Part shown: positions 1 through 8,338 of the stretch, in pieces
How the letters are laid out: every line of letters begins with the position of its first letter
How positions within the stretch are numbered: the first letter of the stretch is position 1
Assembly: GCF_032229525.1 (NCBI RefSeq)
Contig: NZ_JAVTWB010000121.1
Coordinates: 1 to 64,000, forward strand
Direction: 5' to 3'
DNA from: Accumulibacter sp032229525
GTDB lineage: Bacteria; Pseudomonadota; Gammaproteobacteria; Burkholderiales; Rhodocyclaceae
Length of the DNA: 64,000 bases
Made by a program: the position numbers and the translations under genes
Notes under the pieces: generated by a model
Told to the model about the DNA's origin: nothing
Database searches by the model: none
What the model saw: only the letters and a program-made list of their open reading frames with translations

Positions 1-175
1 TGTTCTGTAATCTGTAGTCGGGTAGCGCAGCAGTCTGGGCGAGGCCGCACCTACTCTTACAATGCCGCTTGCTGTTGCCGGTATGCTGTACGGGAAGTGC
101 TTCGGTCGTCTTCATTCCGGCCTTCGGTGTGCCGCATAGCTGGTCGAGATCACATGAGCTGGCGCGCGCCCGGCT

Positions 176-430
176 TCAGGTCTTGGCGGAGTTTTTTGAG
201 CTCCATGAAGCGGCTCTCGCCTTCCTGAGACCCCGCGGGTCAGCGAGTACGTGGCGGCTGACGCCGCTCCAGCCCCCGCGCCGTTGGTTGGGAGCTTCGT
301 GCCAGTCGCTCTCGAGTGACCACAGCGCATCGAAGTTTGCCAGGCCGCTATCGGCCAGTTGCGGACCGGCAAGCTTGGCCCGCGAAAAGATCGAAATCTC
401 TCCCCGCGCACGTGCCGCTGGTCGAGCCAA
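176..430 (-). pseudogene. Possible remnant of an InaA/WaaP-family LPS kinase
   Basis: The minus-strand reading here contains FDALWSLESDWHEAPNQRRG followed by GWSGVSR. From memory this resembles the N-terminus of InaA-type lipopolysaccharide kinases (a Phe-Asp-Trp-rich start, then PN-RRGGWSGV). The expected kinase core does not follow: the frame runs into unrelated sequence and stops, and the other two minus frames hold only short stretches. There is no convincing start codon with a ribosome-binding site. It lies just downstream of proB and probably continued off the left edge. A decayed or frameshifted gene is the best reading; chance resemblance is possible. Confidence 0.33.
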
Positions 431-520
431 GAGAAGTCCAGACCGCCTTTTCGCCAGATGAACAGGCGCGGCAGGAAATCAAGATGGGGTCGCTCAGAGG
501 CGGGCAGCTGGGCTTGCTTG

Positions 521-1639
521 CTAGGTGAGAATCAGGTTGTCGCGATGGATCATCTCCGGCTCTTCGATGTAGCCGAGAATACTTTCTATCTCCTGGCTGG
601 CGCGGCGCGCAATACGCCGCGAGTCGCTACTGCCGTAGTTGATCAGGCCACGGGCAATCTCATGACCGTCGTCCGTGACGCAAGCGACGGCTGCACCACG
701 TTCAAAGTTTCCGCGAACGGTAACGACACCGATTGGCAGGAGGCTTTTCCCTTCCCGCAGTGCATTGATCGCACCGCTGTCAAGAATCAGCCTGCCGTTC
801 AATTGCAGGTGGTCGGCGAGCCACTGCTTGCGCGCCGTGAGTGGCGGGGTTTCCGAGATCAACAGCGTTCCCAGGGCTTCTCCCCGGGCTAGCCGCACGA
901 TGACGTCCGGTTCACGACCGTCGGCGATGACGGTGTGGGCGCCGCTGCCGGCTGCGCGTTTCGCGGCGATCACTTTGGTGATCATGCCTCCCCTGGCGAT
1001 GTGCGTGCCGGCACCACCAGCCATGGCTTCGAGGGCGGGGAGGCCGGCACGTGCTTCCGCAATCAGGGTGGCTGTTCCATCTTTACGGGGATCGGCGGTA
1101 AACAGGCCCTGCTGATCGGTCAGGATGATCAGGCAATCAGCCTCGACCAGGTTGGCTACCAGCGCGCCCAGCGTGTCATTGTCGCCAAACTTTATTTCGT
1201 CGGTGACAACGGTGTCGTTCTCGTTAACGATTGGCACGACGCCGAAGCGCAGCAGCGTATTCAGAGTCGACCGTGCATTGAGGTAGCGCTTGCGGTCGGC
1301 GAGATCGTCGTGGGTGAGCAGCACCTGTGCGGTATGCAGCGAGTACTGGGCGAAAGCTCTTTCATAGACCTGCACCAGACCCATCTGGCCGACGGCGGCA
1401 GCTGCCTGCAGTTCGTGGACTGCGTGTGGGCGCTTGCGCCAGCCGAGACGCTGCATGCCGCAGGCGATCGCCCCGGAGGATACGAGAATGACTTGCTTGC
1501 CGGCCTTACGCAATTCGGCGATCTGTCGTGCCCATTCGTCTATGGCCGCCAGATCCAGACCTTGCCCGTTGTTGGTGATCAGTGCCGAGCCGGCTTTGAT
1601 CACCAGGCGGCGGGCAGCGGCGATGCGCGACGAGGCCAT
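521..1639 (-). CDS. proB: Glutamate 5-kinase
   Basis: Phosphorylates L-glutamate with ATP to gamma-glutamyl phosphate, the first committed step of proline synthesis, in the cytoplasm. The 372-residue protein has the usual two-part build: an amino-acid kinase domain over about residues 1-260, opening with VIKAGSALI and carrying the substrate motif PIVNENDTV, then a C-terminal PUA domain from about 275 to 360. The ATG sits 2 bp after the obgE stop, so the two are cotranscribed and probably translationally coupled. This placement after rplU-rpmA-obgE is common in betaproteobacteria. Feedback inhibition by proline is a family property and cannot be read from the sequence. Confidence 0.97.
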   Translation of the reverse strand: MASSRIAAARRLVIKAGSALITNNGQGLDLAAIDEWARQIAELRKAGKQVILVSSGAIACGMQRLGWRKRPHAVHELQAAAAVGQMGLVQVYERAFAQYSLHTAQVLLTHDDLADRKRYLNARSTLNTLLRFGVVPIVNENDTVVTDEIKFGDNDTLGALVANLVEADCLIILTDQQGLFTADPRKDGTATLIAEARAGLPALEAMAGGAGTHIARGGMITKVIAAKRAAGSGAHTVIADGREPDVIVRLARGEALGTLLISETPPLTARKQWLADHLQLNGRLILDSGAINALREGKSLLPIGVVTVRGNFERGAAVACVTDDGHEIARGLINYGSSDSRRIARRASQEIESILGYIEEPEMIHRDNLILT

Positions 1640-1641
1640 CT

Positions 1642-2751
1642 TCAGGCGTCTTGCTCGCCATCGGCGAACAGATCGTCAGGGAAGGGCGCTGCCGACGCTG
1701 TCACTGTCGTTGCCACCGGTGCGGGCGCGAAAGGCAGGCTTTGCAGCGTTTCCTGCAGTTTCCGCGTGAGCTCGCGACAACCATCGCCACTGATTGCGCT
1801 AATGCGAAAGCACGGAATGCCAGTGGCGTTGGCCTGGCTGGCCTGCAGGAACTCGGCAATGCGTTGCTCACGATCTTCCTCGGGAATCAGGTCAAGCTTG
1901 TTGAGGATCAGCCAGCGCGGCCTGGTGGCAAGTTCGGGATCGTACTTCTCGAGTTCGCGGACGACGGTCTCGACATCGCGGACAGGGTCGGCTTCCGGGT
2001 CGGGCGGGGCCAGGTCGACGATATGCAGCAGCAAACGCGTGCGCGCCAGGTGCTTCAGGAAGCGGATGCCGAGGCCAGCGCCCTCGGCGGCGCCGTCGAT
2101 CAGTCCGGGAATGTCGGCAATGACGAAGCTCTGATCGTGATCGACGCGAACCACGCCGAGGTGGGGCTGCAGGGTCGTGAAGGGGTAATCCGCAACCTTG
2201 GGACGCGCGGCCGAGACGGCGCGCAGGAAGGTGCTCTTGCCGGCGTTGGGCAGACCCAGCAGACCGACATCGGCAAGCAGGCGTAGCTCAAGCCGCAGCT
2301 CGCGCTGCTCGCCTTCCTCGCCGCGGGTGCATTGACGGGGTGTGCGATTGACGCTCGACTTGAAATGGATGTTGCCGAGGCCGCCACGGCCGCCTTTGGC
2401 CAATATCACCTTCTTGCCATCGACGTCGAGGTCGGCAAGGAGTTCGTTGCTGTTGATATCGGCGATGGTGGTGCCGACCGGAACGCGAAGCGTCAGGTCT
2501 TTCCCCCGCTTGCCGTAGCAATCGCTCGAGCCACCGTTTTGCCCACGTTGGGCACGGTGGCGGCGGGCGTAGCGGTACTCGATCAGCGTGTTGATGTTGC
2601 GATCGGCAACGAAGTGCACGCTGCCGCCGTTGCCGCCGTCGCCGCCGTCGGGGCCGCCTTCGGGCTCGTACTTGTCACGCCGAAACGAGGCGATCCCGTT
2701 GCCGCCGTCACCGGCGGCGACAAGAATTCTCGCCTCATCGATAAATTTCAT
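1642..2751 (-). CDS. obgE: Obg family GTPase involved in 50S ribosome assembly
   Basis: GTP-binding protein acting on late 50S subunit maturation and stress responses. Residues 1-158 form the glycine-rich Obg fold (GGDGGNGGSV and similar turns). The G domain follows with G1 GLPNAGKST, G3 DIPGL, G4 NKLD and G5 SAISG. The C-terminal tail is short and acidic, ending DDLFADGEQDA. At 369 residues it has normal length. It is third in the rplU-rpmA-obgE-proB transcript and is separated from rpmA by an intrinsic terminator-like hairpin, which would lower its expression relative to the ribosomal proteins. Confidence 0.97.
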   Translation of the reverse strand: MKFIDEARILVAAGDGGNGIASFRRDKYEPEGGPDGGDGGNGGSVHFVADRNINTLIEYRYARRHRAQRGQNGGSSDCYGKRGKDLTLRVPVGTTIADINSNELLADLDVDGKKVILAKGGRGGLGNIHFKSSVNRTPRQCTRGEEGEQRELRLELRLLADVGLLGLPNAGKSTFLRAVSAARPKVADYPFTTLQPHLGVVRVDHDQSFVIADIPGLIDGAAEGAGLGIRFLKHLARTRLLLHIVDLAPPDPEADPVRDVETVVRELEKYDPELATRPRWLILNKLDLIPEEDREQRIAEFLQASQANATGIPCFRISAISGDGCRELTRKLQETLQSLPFAPAPVATTVTASAAPFPDDLFADGEQDA

Positions 2752-2784
2752 GGCAGTGCCTGTCGGTTAGCCAGGTTGAAAAGC

Positions 2785-2813
2785 AAAAAGCCCTATCACC
2801 AGGGATAGGGCTT
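2785..2813 (-). terminator. Terminator-like hairpin between rpmA and obgE
   Basis: On the minus strand a perfect 10-bp stem (AAGCCCTATC with GATAGGGCTT) closes a 6-nt loop and is followed by a run of T (plus-strand A at 2785-2789). It lies about 35 bp past the rpmA stop and before obgE. It would end most rplU-rpmA transcripts and let a minority read into obgE-proB, unless a separate obgE promoter exists. Confidence 0.75.
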
Positions 2814-2847
2814 GCTGCGGGGCTGAGCTGTGGCAGCCAGCCAGCGG

Positions 2848-3111
2848 TCAAACCTCTGCTGGAACGATGCTGACCGTGCGGCGACGTTGCGCACCCTTGA
2901 TGGCAAACAGCACGTGGCCGTCTACCAGGGCGAACAGCGTGTGGTCCTTGCCGAGGCCCATGTTCTCGCCCGGGTGGAAAGCGGTACCACGCTGGCGGAC
3001 GATGATGTTGCCGGCGCGAACCAGTTGGCCACCGTAGCGCTTGACGCCCAGACGTTTTGCTTCCGAATCGCGGCCGTTGCGTACGCTGCCGCCTGCTTTC
3101 TTGTGTGCCAT
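2848..3111 (-). CDS. rpmA: 50S ribosomal protein L27
   Basis: L27, whose N-terminus reaches toward the peptidyl-transferase centre. The 87-residue protein starts with the standard MAHKKAGGS, without the cleavable extension seen in Firmicutes, and contains the family motifs GVKRYGGQLV, GNIIVRQRGT and GKDHTLFAL. A good Shine-Dalgarno (AGGAG, 8 nt from the ATG) supports the start. It follows rplU by 19 bp, the usual L21-L27 pair. Confidence 0.98.
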   Translation of the reverse strand: MAHKKAGGSVRNGRDSEAKRLGVKRYGGQLVRAGNIIVRQRGTAFHPGENMGLGKDHTLFALVDGHVLFAIKGAQRRRTVSIVPAEV

Positions 3112-3130
3112 GAGTCAGACTCCTCTCAAA

Positions 3131-3466
3131 TCAGGCTGAAGGGTCAAGCGCCGCGCCGCCTGCAATGGCGTCGACCCGGATTTCGGTGTAGTTCTGGCGA
3201 TGCCCCTGATGCTTCTGTGAGTGCTTGCGACGACGAAACTTGAAAATACGGATCTTGTCGTGACGACCTTGCGAAAGCACAGTGGCCTTGACCGAGGCGC
3301 CAGCGACGATCGGCGTGCCGACCATCACCGTTTCGCCTTCGCCAACCATCAGGATCTGGTCAAGGGTGATTTCTGCGCCAACGTCTGCCGGTATCTGTTC
3401 TATTTTCAATTTTTCGCCGTTGACAACGCGATACTGCTTGCCACCGGTTTTTATGACCGCGTACAT
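3131..3466 (-). CDS. rplU: 50S ribosomal protein L21
   Basis: L21, a 23S rRNA-binding protein of the large subunit. The protein begins MYAVIKTGGKQYRV, as in most bacteria; a TTG eight codons upstream is in frame, but the ATG has GGAG 8 nt before it and matches the family start. The C-terminus carries the KHQGHRQNYTEIRV signature and about eight extra residues. At 111 residues it is slightly longer than the E. coli protein. It is first gene after the strong promoter at 3511-3538. Confidence 0.97.
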   Translation of the reverse strand: MYAVIKTGGKQYRVVNGEKLKIEQIPADVGAEITLDQILMVGEGETVMVGTPIVAGASVKATVLSQGRHDKIRIFKFRRRKHSQKHQGHRQNYTEIRVDAIAGGAALDPSA

Positions 3467-3510
3467 GTTGGACTCCAAAGGACTGAACAAAGTGAGACAA
3501 AGAACCGCGC

Positions 3511-3538
3511 ATTATACGTGTTCCTCCTCCTCCGTCAA
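3511..3538 (-). promoter_or_regulatory. Sigma-70 promoter for rplU-rpmA(-obgE-proB)
   Basis: Reading the minus strand: -35 TTGACG, a 16-bp spacer, -10 TATAAT. The -10 is perfect and the -35 matches five of six positions. Transcription would begin near position 3504, giving a leader of roughly 40 nt before rplU. The promoter lies in the divergent region shared with the octaprenyl diphosphate synthase gene. Confidence 0.85.
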
Positions 3539-3629
3539 AGAGTTTGCGCCATGTCGGGGCTATCCGTCGCTTGACGCAAGACGGGTCGGCGCCTAACATT
3601 CCAAGGTTTTTTGGCCAAGGTGTCTTCTC

Positions 3630-4598
3630 GTGAGAATGGAGCAGTTGTACAAGCTGATCGGCTCGGATATGAAGGCCGTTGATGCCGTGATTCGTCAGCG
3701 CCTCCATTCCGAGGTAGTGCTCGTCCGTCAGGTGGCCGAACACATCGTTCAGAGTGGCGGCAAGAGGCTGCGTCCGGCGCTGGTTTTGCTCTCCGCTGGC
3801 GCAATGGGCTACCGCGGTACGCATCACCACGAACTCGCGGCGGTGATCGAGTTCATCCACACGGCCACCCTGCTTCATGACGATGTGGTCGATGGTTCGG
3901 ACCTGCGGCGTGGCCGCGAAACGGCCAACGCGATGTTCGGCAATTCGGCCAGTGTACTGGTGGGCGATTTCCTCTATTCGCGGGCCTTCCAGATGATGGT
4001 TACGGTTGACGACATGCGCATCATGCGTGCCCTGTCGGACGCGACGAACGTCATTGCCGAAGGCGAAGTGCTGCAATTGATGAATTGCCATGACGCAGAC
4101 ATTGACGAGGAGGGCTATCTACGCGTCATTCGCTACAAGACGGCAAAGCTGTTCGAAGCGGCGGCGCAGCTTGGCGCGATTATCGGCGGTGGGACGCCGG
4201 CGATCGAGAGGGGGATGGCGACTTACGGCATGCATCTGGGAACGGCATTTCAGCTCATTGACGACGTCCTCGATTACTCTGGTGCCGAGGTTGAGACGGG
4301 CAAGCATCTGGGGGATGATCTGGCCGAAGGCAAGCCAACGCTGCCGCTGATCTTTGTCCTTCAAAATGGCAATCCGGAGCAGGTGGCTTGCGTACGGCAC
4401 GCCATCGAGAATGGTGGGCGGGAAGACTTTCCCGGTGTGTTGGAGGCGATTCGCGCCACCGGCGCACTGGAATACGCGAAACAGAAAGCCACGGCCGAGG
4501 CAGAGCTCGCAGCCAGTGCACTTGATGTCGTGGCCGCTTCTCAATACAAGGATTCCTTGCTAGAATTGTGCCTCTTTGCTGTCGCTAGAAACTATTAG
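3630..4598 (+). CDS. ispB: Octaprenyl diphosphate synthase (trans-polyprenyl synthase)
   Basis: Builds the all-trans isoprenoid side chain of ubiquinone by adding isopentenyl diphosphate to an allylic primer. The 322-residue protein shows the first Asp-rich motif LLHDDVVD (about residue 82), the second LIDDVLDY (about 210) and SGGKRLRPAL near the N-terminus, all typical of long-chain trans-prenyl synthases. The start is GTG at 3630 or ATG at 3636. Chain length is assigned from similarity and cannot be proven from the motifs. It is divergent from rplU, as in many proteobacteria. Confidence 0.93.
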   Translation: MRMEQLYKLIGSDMKAVDAVIRQRLHSEVVLVRQVAEHIVQSGGKRLRPALVLLSAGAMGYRGTHHHELAAVIEFIHTATLLHDDVVDGSDLRRGRETANAMFGNSASVLVGDFLYSRAFQMMVTVDDMRIMRALSDATNVIAEGEVLQLMNCHDADIDEEGYLRVIRYKTAKLFEAAAQLGAIIGGGTPAIERGMATYGMHLGTAFQLIDDVLDYSGAEVETGKHLGDDLAEGKPTLPLIFVLQNGNPEQVACVRHAIENGGREDFPGVLEAIRATGALEYAKQKATAEAELAASALDVVAASQYKDSLLELCLFAVARNY

Positions 4599-4616
4599 CG
4601 CAGTTGTTGCCTCAGT

Positions 4617-4693
<77 letters not shown>

Positions 4694-4848
4694 ATCGTTT
4701 GATGTTGTTTTTTATCGCCCCGTCTGGCGATGGCGGAGCGCCGCTCGCGGCGCGCGGTTTCCCGTCGTTTGCTTCGATCGGGTCGTCCGCCACTTTCGTT
4801 GGCGGGAGCATCTGCTATGCTTTGGTGCTCGGCACGACTCCTCTGCCA

Positions 4849-5085
4849 ATGACGAAATACCTATTGCTAATCGGACTGGTCTGGGCCGTCTGGCTGATCT
4901 GGCGCAAGGGTCGGACCTCGTCACATGATGGTGTCGAAAGCCAGACCGTCGAGCGCGAAGCCGAGCGCATGGTGGAATGTGCACGTTGTGGCGTCAATCA
5001 GCCAGTGAGCGAGAGCATTCTGGCCAATGGCCGCTATTATTGCTGCCAGGCCCACCTTCGCGGAACCCCGCCCGGCGATGCCTGA
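4849..5085 (+). CDS. Small membrane-anchored zinc-ribbon-like protein (PP0621 type)
   Basis: A 78-residue protein with one N-terminal hydrophobic segment (LLLIGLVWAVWLIW), a polar linker, then CARCG followed about 18 residues later by YYCCQAH. The Cys/His spacing suggests a small metal-binding ribbon on the cytoplasmic side. It resembles short conserved proteins encoded just before pilS in betaproteobacteria and pseudomonads. A longer reading from 4699 is open but lacks plausible content. The stop is 9 bp from pilS, so it is probably cotranscribed with pilS-pilR. Function unknown. Confidence 0.75.
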   Translation: MTKYLLLIGLVWAVWLIWRKGRTSSHDGVESQTVEREAERMVECARCGVNQPVSESILANGRYYCCQAHLRGTPPGDA

Positions 5086-5094
5086 GGAGGTGTC

Positions 5095-6684
5095 TTGACA
5101 ACGGCGGCGGTCGGAGCCGAAGAGTTCTCCGAGACCCACTGGAAGTCGCTGCGCTACTTCAACCTTTACCGCCTTGCCGTTGCCGCGCTGCTTTCGTCAT
5201 CGGTGCTGTTCTCTCCGTCAGCTTTTCCGATACTTCGTCCGCACCACGGTCTGCAGCAGCCGGTACTCGTTAGTCTATATCTGGTGTGCACCGCGGTGGC
5301 CGTGATTCTGGCCTATCGCCATCGTCAGCACGCCGCCATGCAGTTGACTGCCAGCGTCCTGGTTGATGTGGTAATCATGACGCTGTTGATTCATGCCGGC
5401 GGTGGTCTGGGCAGCGGTCTTGGCTCGATGTTGCTGGTGACCTTGGCCGGTGCCGGCCTGGTCGGACAGGGTCGCCTGGTATTGTTCTATGCCGCGTTGG
5501 CAGCGCTGGCGGTGCTGTTCGAACACTCCTACCGGGCGGCGCTGGATGAGTTCGATGCAGCAGGATTCTTCCAGGCGGGTGTTTTCAGCATCGGCTTTTT
5601 CGCGGTGGCGATTTCTGCCCGACTACTGGCGCGCCGGGTAATCGCCAACGAGGTGCTGGCGCGCAAACGCGGCGTCGACCTCAATAACCAGACGGTGATT
5701 AGCCAGCGCGTCATCGAGGAGATGCAGGACGGCGTGGTGGTGCTTGATCGTAACGGCAAGGTCAAACAGAGTAACCCGCGTGCCAGGCAGCTCCTCGGCC
5801 TGGACGGTGACGGCGAGCATCGTCTGACAGACTATTCGCCCGAGTTGGCGCTGAATTTCGCCGATTGGTGTCGGCATGGCGGCGACCAGGGCGCGCTCGT
5901 ACGGGTGCCCGCCAGTGGCATAGAATTGCGGGTGAGGTTTGTCCCGACCGAGAGCTCGGAAAGCGATGCCCTGGTCTTTCTCGACGACCTGGGCCGTCTG
6001 CAGGAACAGGCGCAGCAACTGAAACTGGCAGCACTCGGACGGCTGACCGCCAATATCGCGCATGAGATCCGCAATCCATTGTCGGCAATTAGTCATGCCG
6101 GTGAACTGATGCGTGAAGAGCGCCGGGGCGAGATGTACGAGCGCTTGTTGCGAATCCTGCTCGACAATACCCAGCGCCTGGAGCGAATCGTCAGTGATGT
6201 GCTCGAGCTTGGGCGCCGCGATCGCCTCTATCGCGAAACGATCGACCTGCGGCAGACCTTGCCGCTACTGGTCGAGGAATACCTCGCTCGAGAGAGTTTA
6301 CCTGCGGATGTGGTTCGCCTTGATTTGTCGGGCAAGGCCACTCTGTGTTTCGACCGCTCTCATTTTCATCAGGTGTTGTGGAATCTTCTTGGTAACGCAC
6401 TGCGCCATTCGCAGCGGGGGGTCGGCAGCGTTCACTTGCTCGTTTGTGACGCCAAGGCCGATGGTCAGGTGGAGCTGCATGTCATGGACGACGGGGAGGG
6501 GGTCGGTGAGGATCGTCGCGAGCACATTTTCGAACCGTTCTTTACTACCCATCATCGCGGTACCGGTCTGGGGCTCTATATCGCTCGCGAGTTGTGTGAT
6601 GCCAACGGGGCCAAACTCGAACTGCAGAGCACCAGGCCGGGTGCTGATTTTCGTCTTTTGGGGAGGTCTGTAGAGTGTCAGTAG
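5095..6684 (+). CDS. pilS: Sensor histidine kinase of the PilS type
   Basis: Membrane sensor kinase that in relatives pairs with PilR to control type IV pilin transcription with sigma-54. About six hydrophobic segments fill residues 20-185. A PAS-like domain (MQDGVVVLDRNGKVKQSNPR) spans about 205-300, the HisKA box IAHEIRNPLSAISHAGELM has its phosphoacceptor His at 323, and the ATPase domain shows the N box (NLLGNALRHS), G1 (DDGEGV) and G2 (GTGLGLYIA). Length 529 is typical. The TTG start at 5095 follows GAGGAGGTG. It overlaps pilR by 10 bp. No pilus structural genes lie in this window. Confidence 0.9.
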   Translation: MTTAAVGAEEFSETHWKSLRYFNLYRLAVAALLSSSVLFSPSAFPILRPHHGLQQPVLVSLYLVCTAVAVILAYRHRQHAAMQLTASVLVDVVIMTLLIHAGGGLGSGLGSMLLVTLAGAGLVGQGRLVLFYAALAALAVLFEHSYRAALDEFDAAGFFQAGVFSIGFFAVAISARLLARRVIANEVLARKRGVDLNNQTVISQRVIEEMQDGVVVLDRNGKVKQSNPRARQLLGLDGDGEHRLTDYSPELALNFADWCRHGGDQGALVRVPASGIELRVRFVPTESSESDALVFLDDLGRLQEQAQQLKLAALGRLTANIAHEIRNPLSAISHAGELMREERRGEMYERLLRILLDNTQRLERIVSDVLELGRRDRLYRETIDLRQTLPLLVEEYLARESLPADVVRLDLSGKATLCFDRSHFHQVLWNLLGNALRHSQRGVGSVHLLVCDAKADGQVELHVMDDGEGVGEDRREHIFEPFFTTHHRGTGLGLYIARELCDANGAKLELQSTRPGADFRLLGRSVECQ

Positions 6685-7711
6685 GCAAGACGGAGCGTCG
6701 GCCACGCGGCGAGCTGGCAAGAGTGCTGGTGGTCGACGATGAGGCGGATATCCGCGAACTTCTCGACTTGACGGTGGTTCGCATGGGATTGTCGGCGGAC
6801 TGCGCGGCCAGCGTCGCGGAAGCCAGGGGACTGCTTGAGCGGCAGCGCTATCAATTGTGCATCACCGACATGCGCTTGCCTGACGGTGACGGTCTCGAGA
6901 TCGTGAAGCTGATCGGGGAGCGCTACGGGGAGACCCCGGTGGCGGTGATCACCGCCTTCGGCAGCGCCCAGAACGCCGTTGCTGCGCTCAAAGCCGGGGC
7001 TTTTGACTATCTGGCCAAGCCGGTGGCGCTGGAGCAATTGCGCAGCCTGATCAAGTCGGCCCTCAGTTTGCCGCGCCACAGGGGGTCCACGGACGAAGAG
7101 CACTCCTCAGGGTCAGCGACACAGCTGATCGGAGAGTCTGCAGCAATTGAACATGTTCGCCAGATGATCGACAAGCTGGCTCGCAGCCAGGCGCCGGTCT
7201 ATATCTCGGGCGAGTCGGGAACCGGCAAGGAACTNNNNNNNNNNNNNNNNNNNNNNNNNNNNNNNNNNNNNNNNNNNNNNNNNNNNNNNNNNNNNNNNNN
7301 NNNNNNNNNNNNNNNNNNNNNNNNNNNNNNNNNNTGGTCGAAGCGCTGTTGCAGCGCATCTGCGGCGCACAAGCGCCGCGCCTGGAGCCGCAAGCCCTGC
7401 GAGCGCTGGCCGCCTATAGCTTCCCGGGTAACGTACGCGAACTCGAAAACATTCTCGAGCGAGCCACCGCGCTGTGCGGCAATGGTTCGGTGACCGTCAA
7501 CGACTTGCAGTTGGCGCCGGAAAAGGCGGTTGATGGCAGCATCGGCCGAGACGGTGAGACGCTCGACGAATACATTAACCGCGTCGAGAAGCAGGCAATT
7601 CTCGAGGCGCTGAACAAGACCGCTTTCAATCGGACCGCGGCCGCCAGATTGCTCGGCGTCAGCTTCCGCTCGCTGCGCTATCGCATCGAGCGGCTCGGCA
7701 TCGAAGAGTGA
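6675..7711 (+). CDS. pilR: Sigma-54 response regulator PilR (interrupted by assembly gap)
   Basis: NtrC-family activator partner of pilS. The receiver domain (VLVVDDEAD, CITDMRLPDGDG with Asp65, ITAFGS, LAKPV) and the start of the AAA+ domain (Walker A GESGTGKE) are present before the gap; after it come GNVRELEN and a C-terminal Fis-type helix-turn-helix (AARLLGVSFRSLRYRIERLG). The two halves fall in different frames only because 100 N is a placeholder. The GAFTGA loop and Walker B are missing with the gap. GTG start at 6675 overlaps pilS. The gene is probably intact in the organism. Confidence 0.88.
7235..7334. other. Assembly gap (100 N) inside pilR
   Basis: Exactly 100 N. In NtrC-like proteins about 185-190 residues separate Walker A GTGKE from GNVREL, but only about 32 residues precede GNVREL after the gap. 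The true missing sequence is therefore probably around 450-470 bp. Confidence 0.95.
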
Positions 7712-8292
7712 AGCCTGTTGGCCGCCGTGGCGCGGGTCGCGGGATAGATGCTGACGGCTGGCTCGACGGCGTTTGCCGTATCGAGTCACCGAATCGCGAT
7801 GAGCGTCCGGATGGCGAACCAGTGTCGCTTATTGTCGTGCATGCGATCAGCCTGCCGCCCGGGGAGTTCGGTGGCGAGTCGATTGTGCGGCTGTTTACCA
7901 ATCAACTGGATCCGTCGGCGCATCCGTATTTTCCGCAGATCAGTACCTTGCGGGTGTCAGCCCATTTGCTGCTCCGACGAGAGGGTGGTGTGATCCAGTT
8001 CGTGTCTTGCCGCCAGCGTGCGTGGCACGCCGGTTTGTCCTCTTGGGGTGGGCGGCAGCGTTGCAATGATTTCTCGCTGGGCATCGAACTGGAGGGCTGT
8101 GACGAGTTGCCCTTCGAGGAAATACAGTACCGCCGTTTGCTGGATGTCGTTCGGCTGTTGTGCGCGCACTACCCGATCGAAGCGGTGGTCGGACACAGTG
8201 AGGTCTCGCCCGGCAGAAAGACCGACCCGGGACCTTGCTTCGACTGGCGGCGTCTGGCAACGATCGGCGATCTGCCCGGTGCCTGTCGCTGA
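7708..8292 (+). CDS. ampD: 1,6-anhydro-N-acetylmuramyl-L-alanine amidase
   Basis: Cytoplasmic zinc amidase that removes the peptide from anhydro-muropeptides during cell-wall recycling. The 194-residue protein has the amidase_2 fold: first zinc His in LIVVHAISLP, second in VVGHSEVSPGRKTDPGP together with the Asp, and catalytic Glu in FSLGIELEG. The insertion NQLDPSAHPYFP is typical of AmpD. The GTG start overlaps the pilR stop by 4 bp, so it is likely coupled to pilSR although functionally unrelated. It supplies substrate to the AmgK-MurU route encoded at 45589-47312. Confidence 0.93.
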   Translation: MKPVGRRGAGRGIDADGWLDGVCRIESPNRDERPDGEPVSLIVVHAISLPPGEFGGESIVRLFTNQLDPSAHPYFPQISTLRVSAHLLLRREGGVIQFVSCRQRAWHAGLSSWGGRQRCNDFSLGIELEGCDELPFEEIQYRRLLDVVRLLCAHYPIEAVVGHSEVSPGRKTDPGPCFDWRRLATIGDLPGACR

Positions 8293-8338
8293 CGGGCACT
8301 ATTGGGTGCTGCCGGCGAGTACTTCTCAAAAAAATTGC

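Noticed and set aside
935..2134. A 399-codon open frame on the plus strand
   Set aside because: Antisense to proB and obgE, with low-complexity composition and no recognisable family; a by-product of GC-rich coding sequence.
3360..4091. A 243-codon minus-strand frame over the rplU/ispB divergent region
   Set aside because: It covers the strong rplU promoter and the 5' part of ispB antisense; no family resemblance.
6675..7711. pilR as a frameshifted pseudogene
   Set aside because: The frame difference arises across a fixed-size N filler; both halves are conserved.
8293..8338. A shared terminator between ampD and the aminotransferase gene
   Set aside because: A run of A is present but no stable stem precedes a T-run on either strand.
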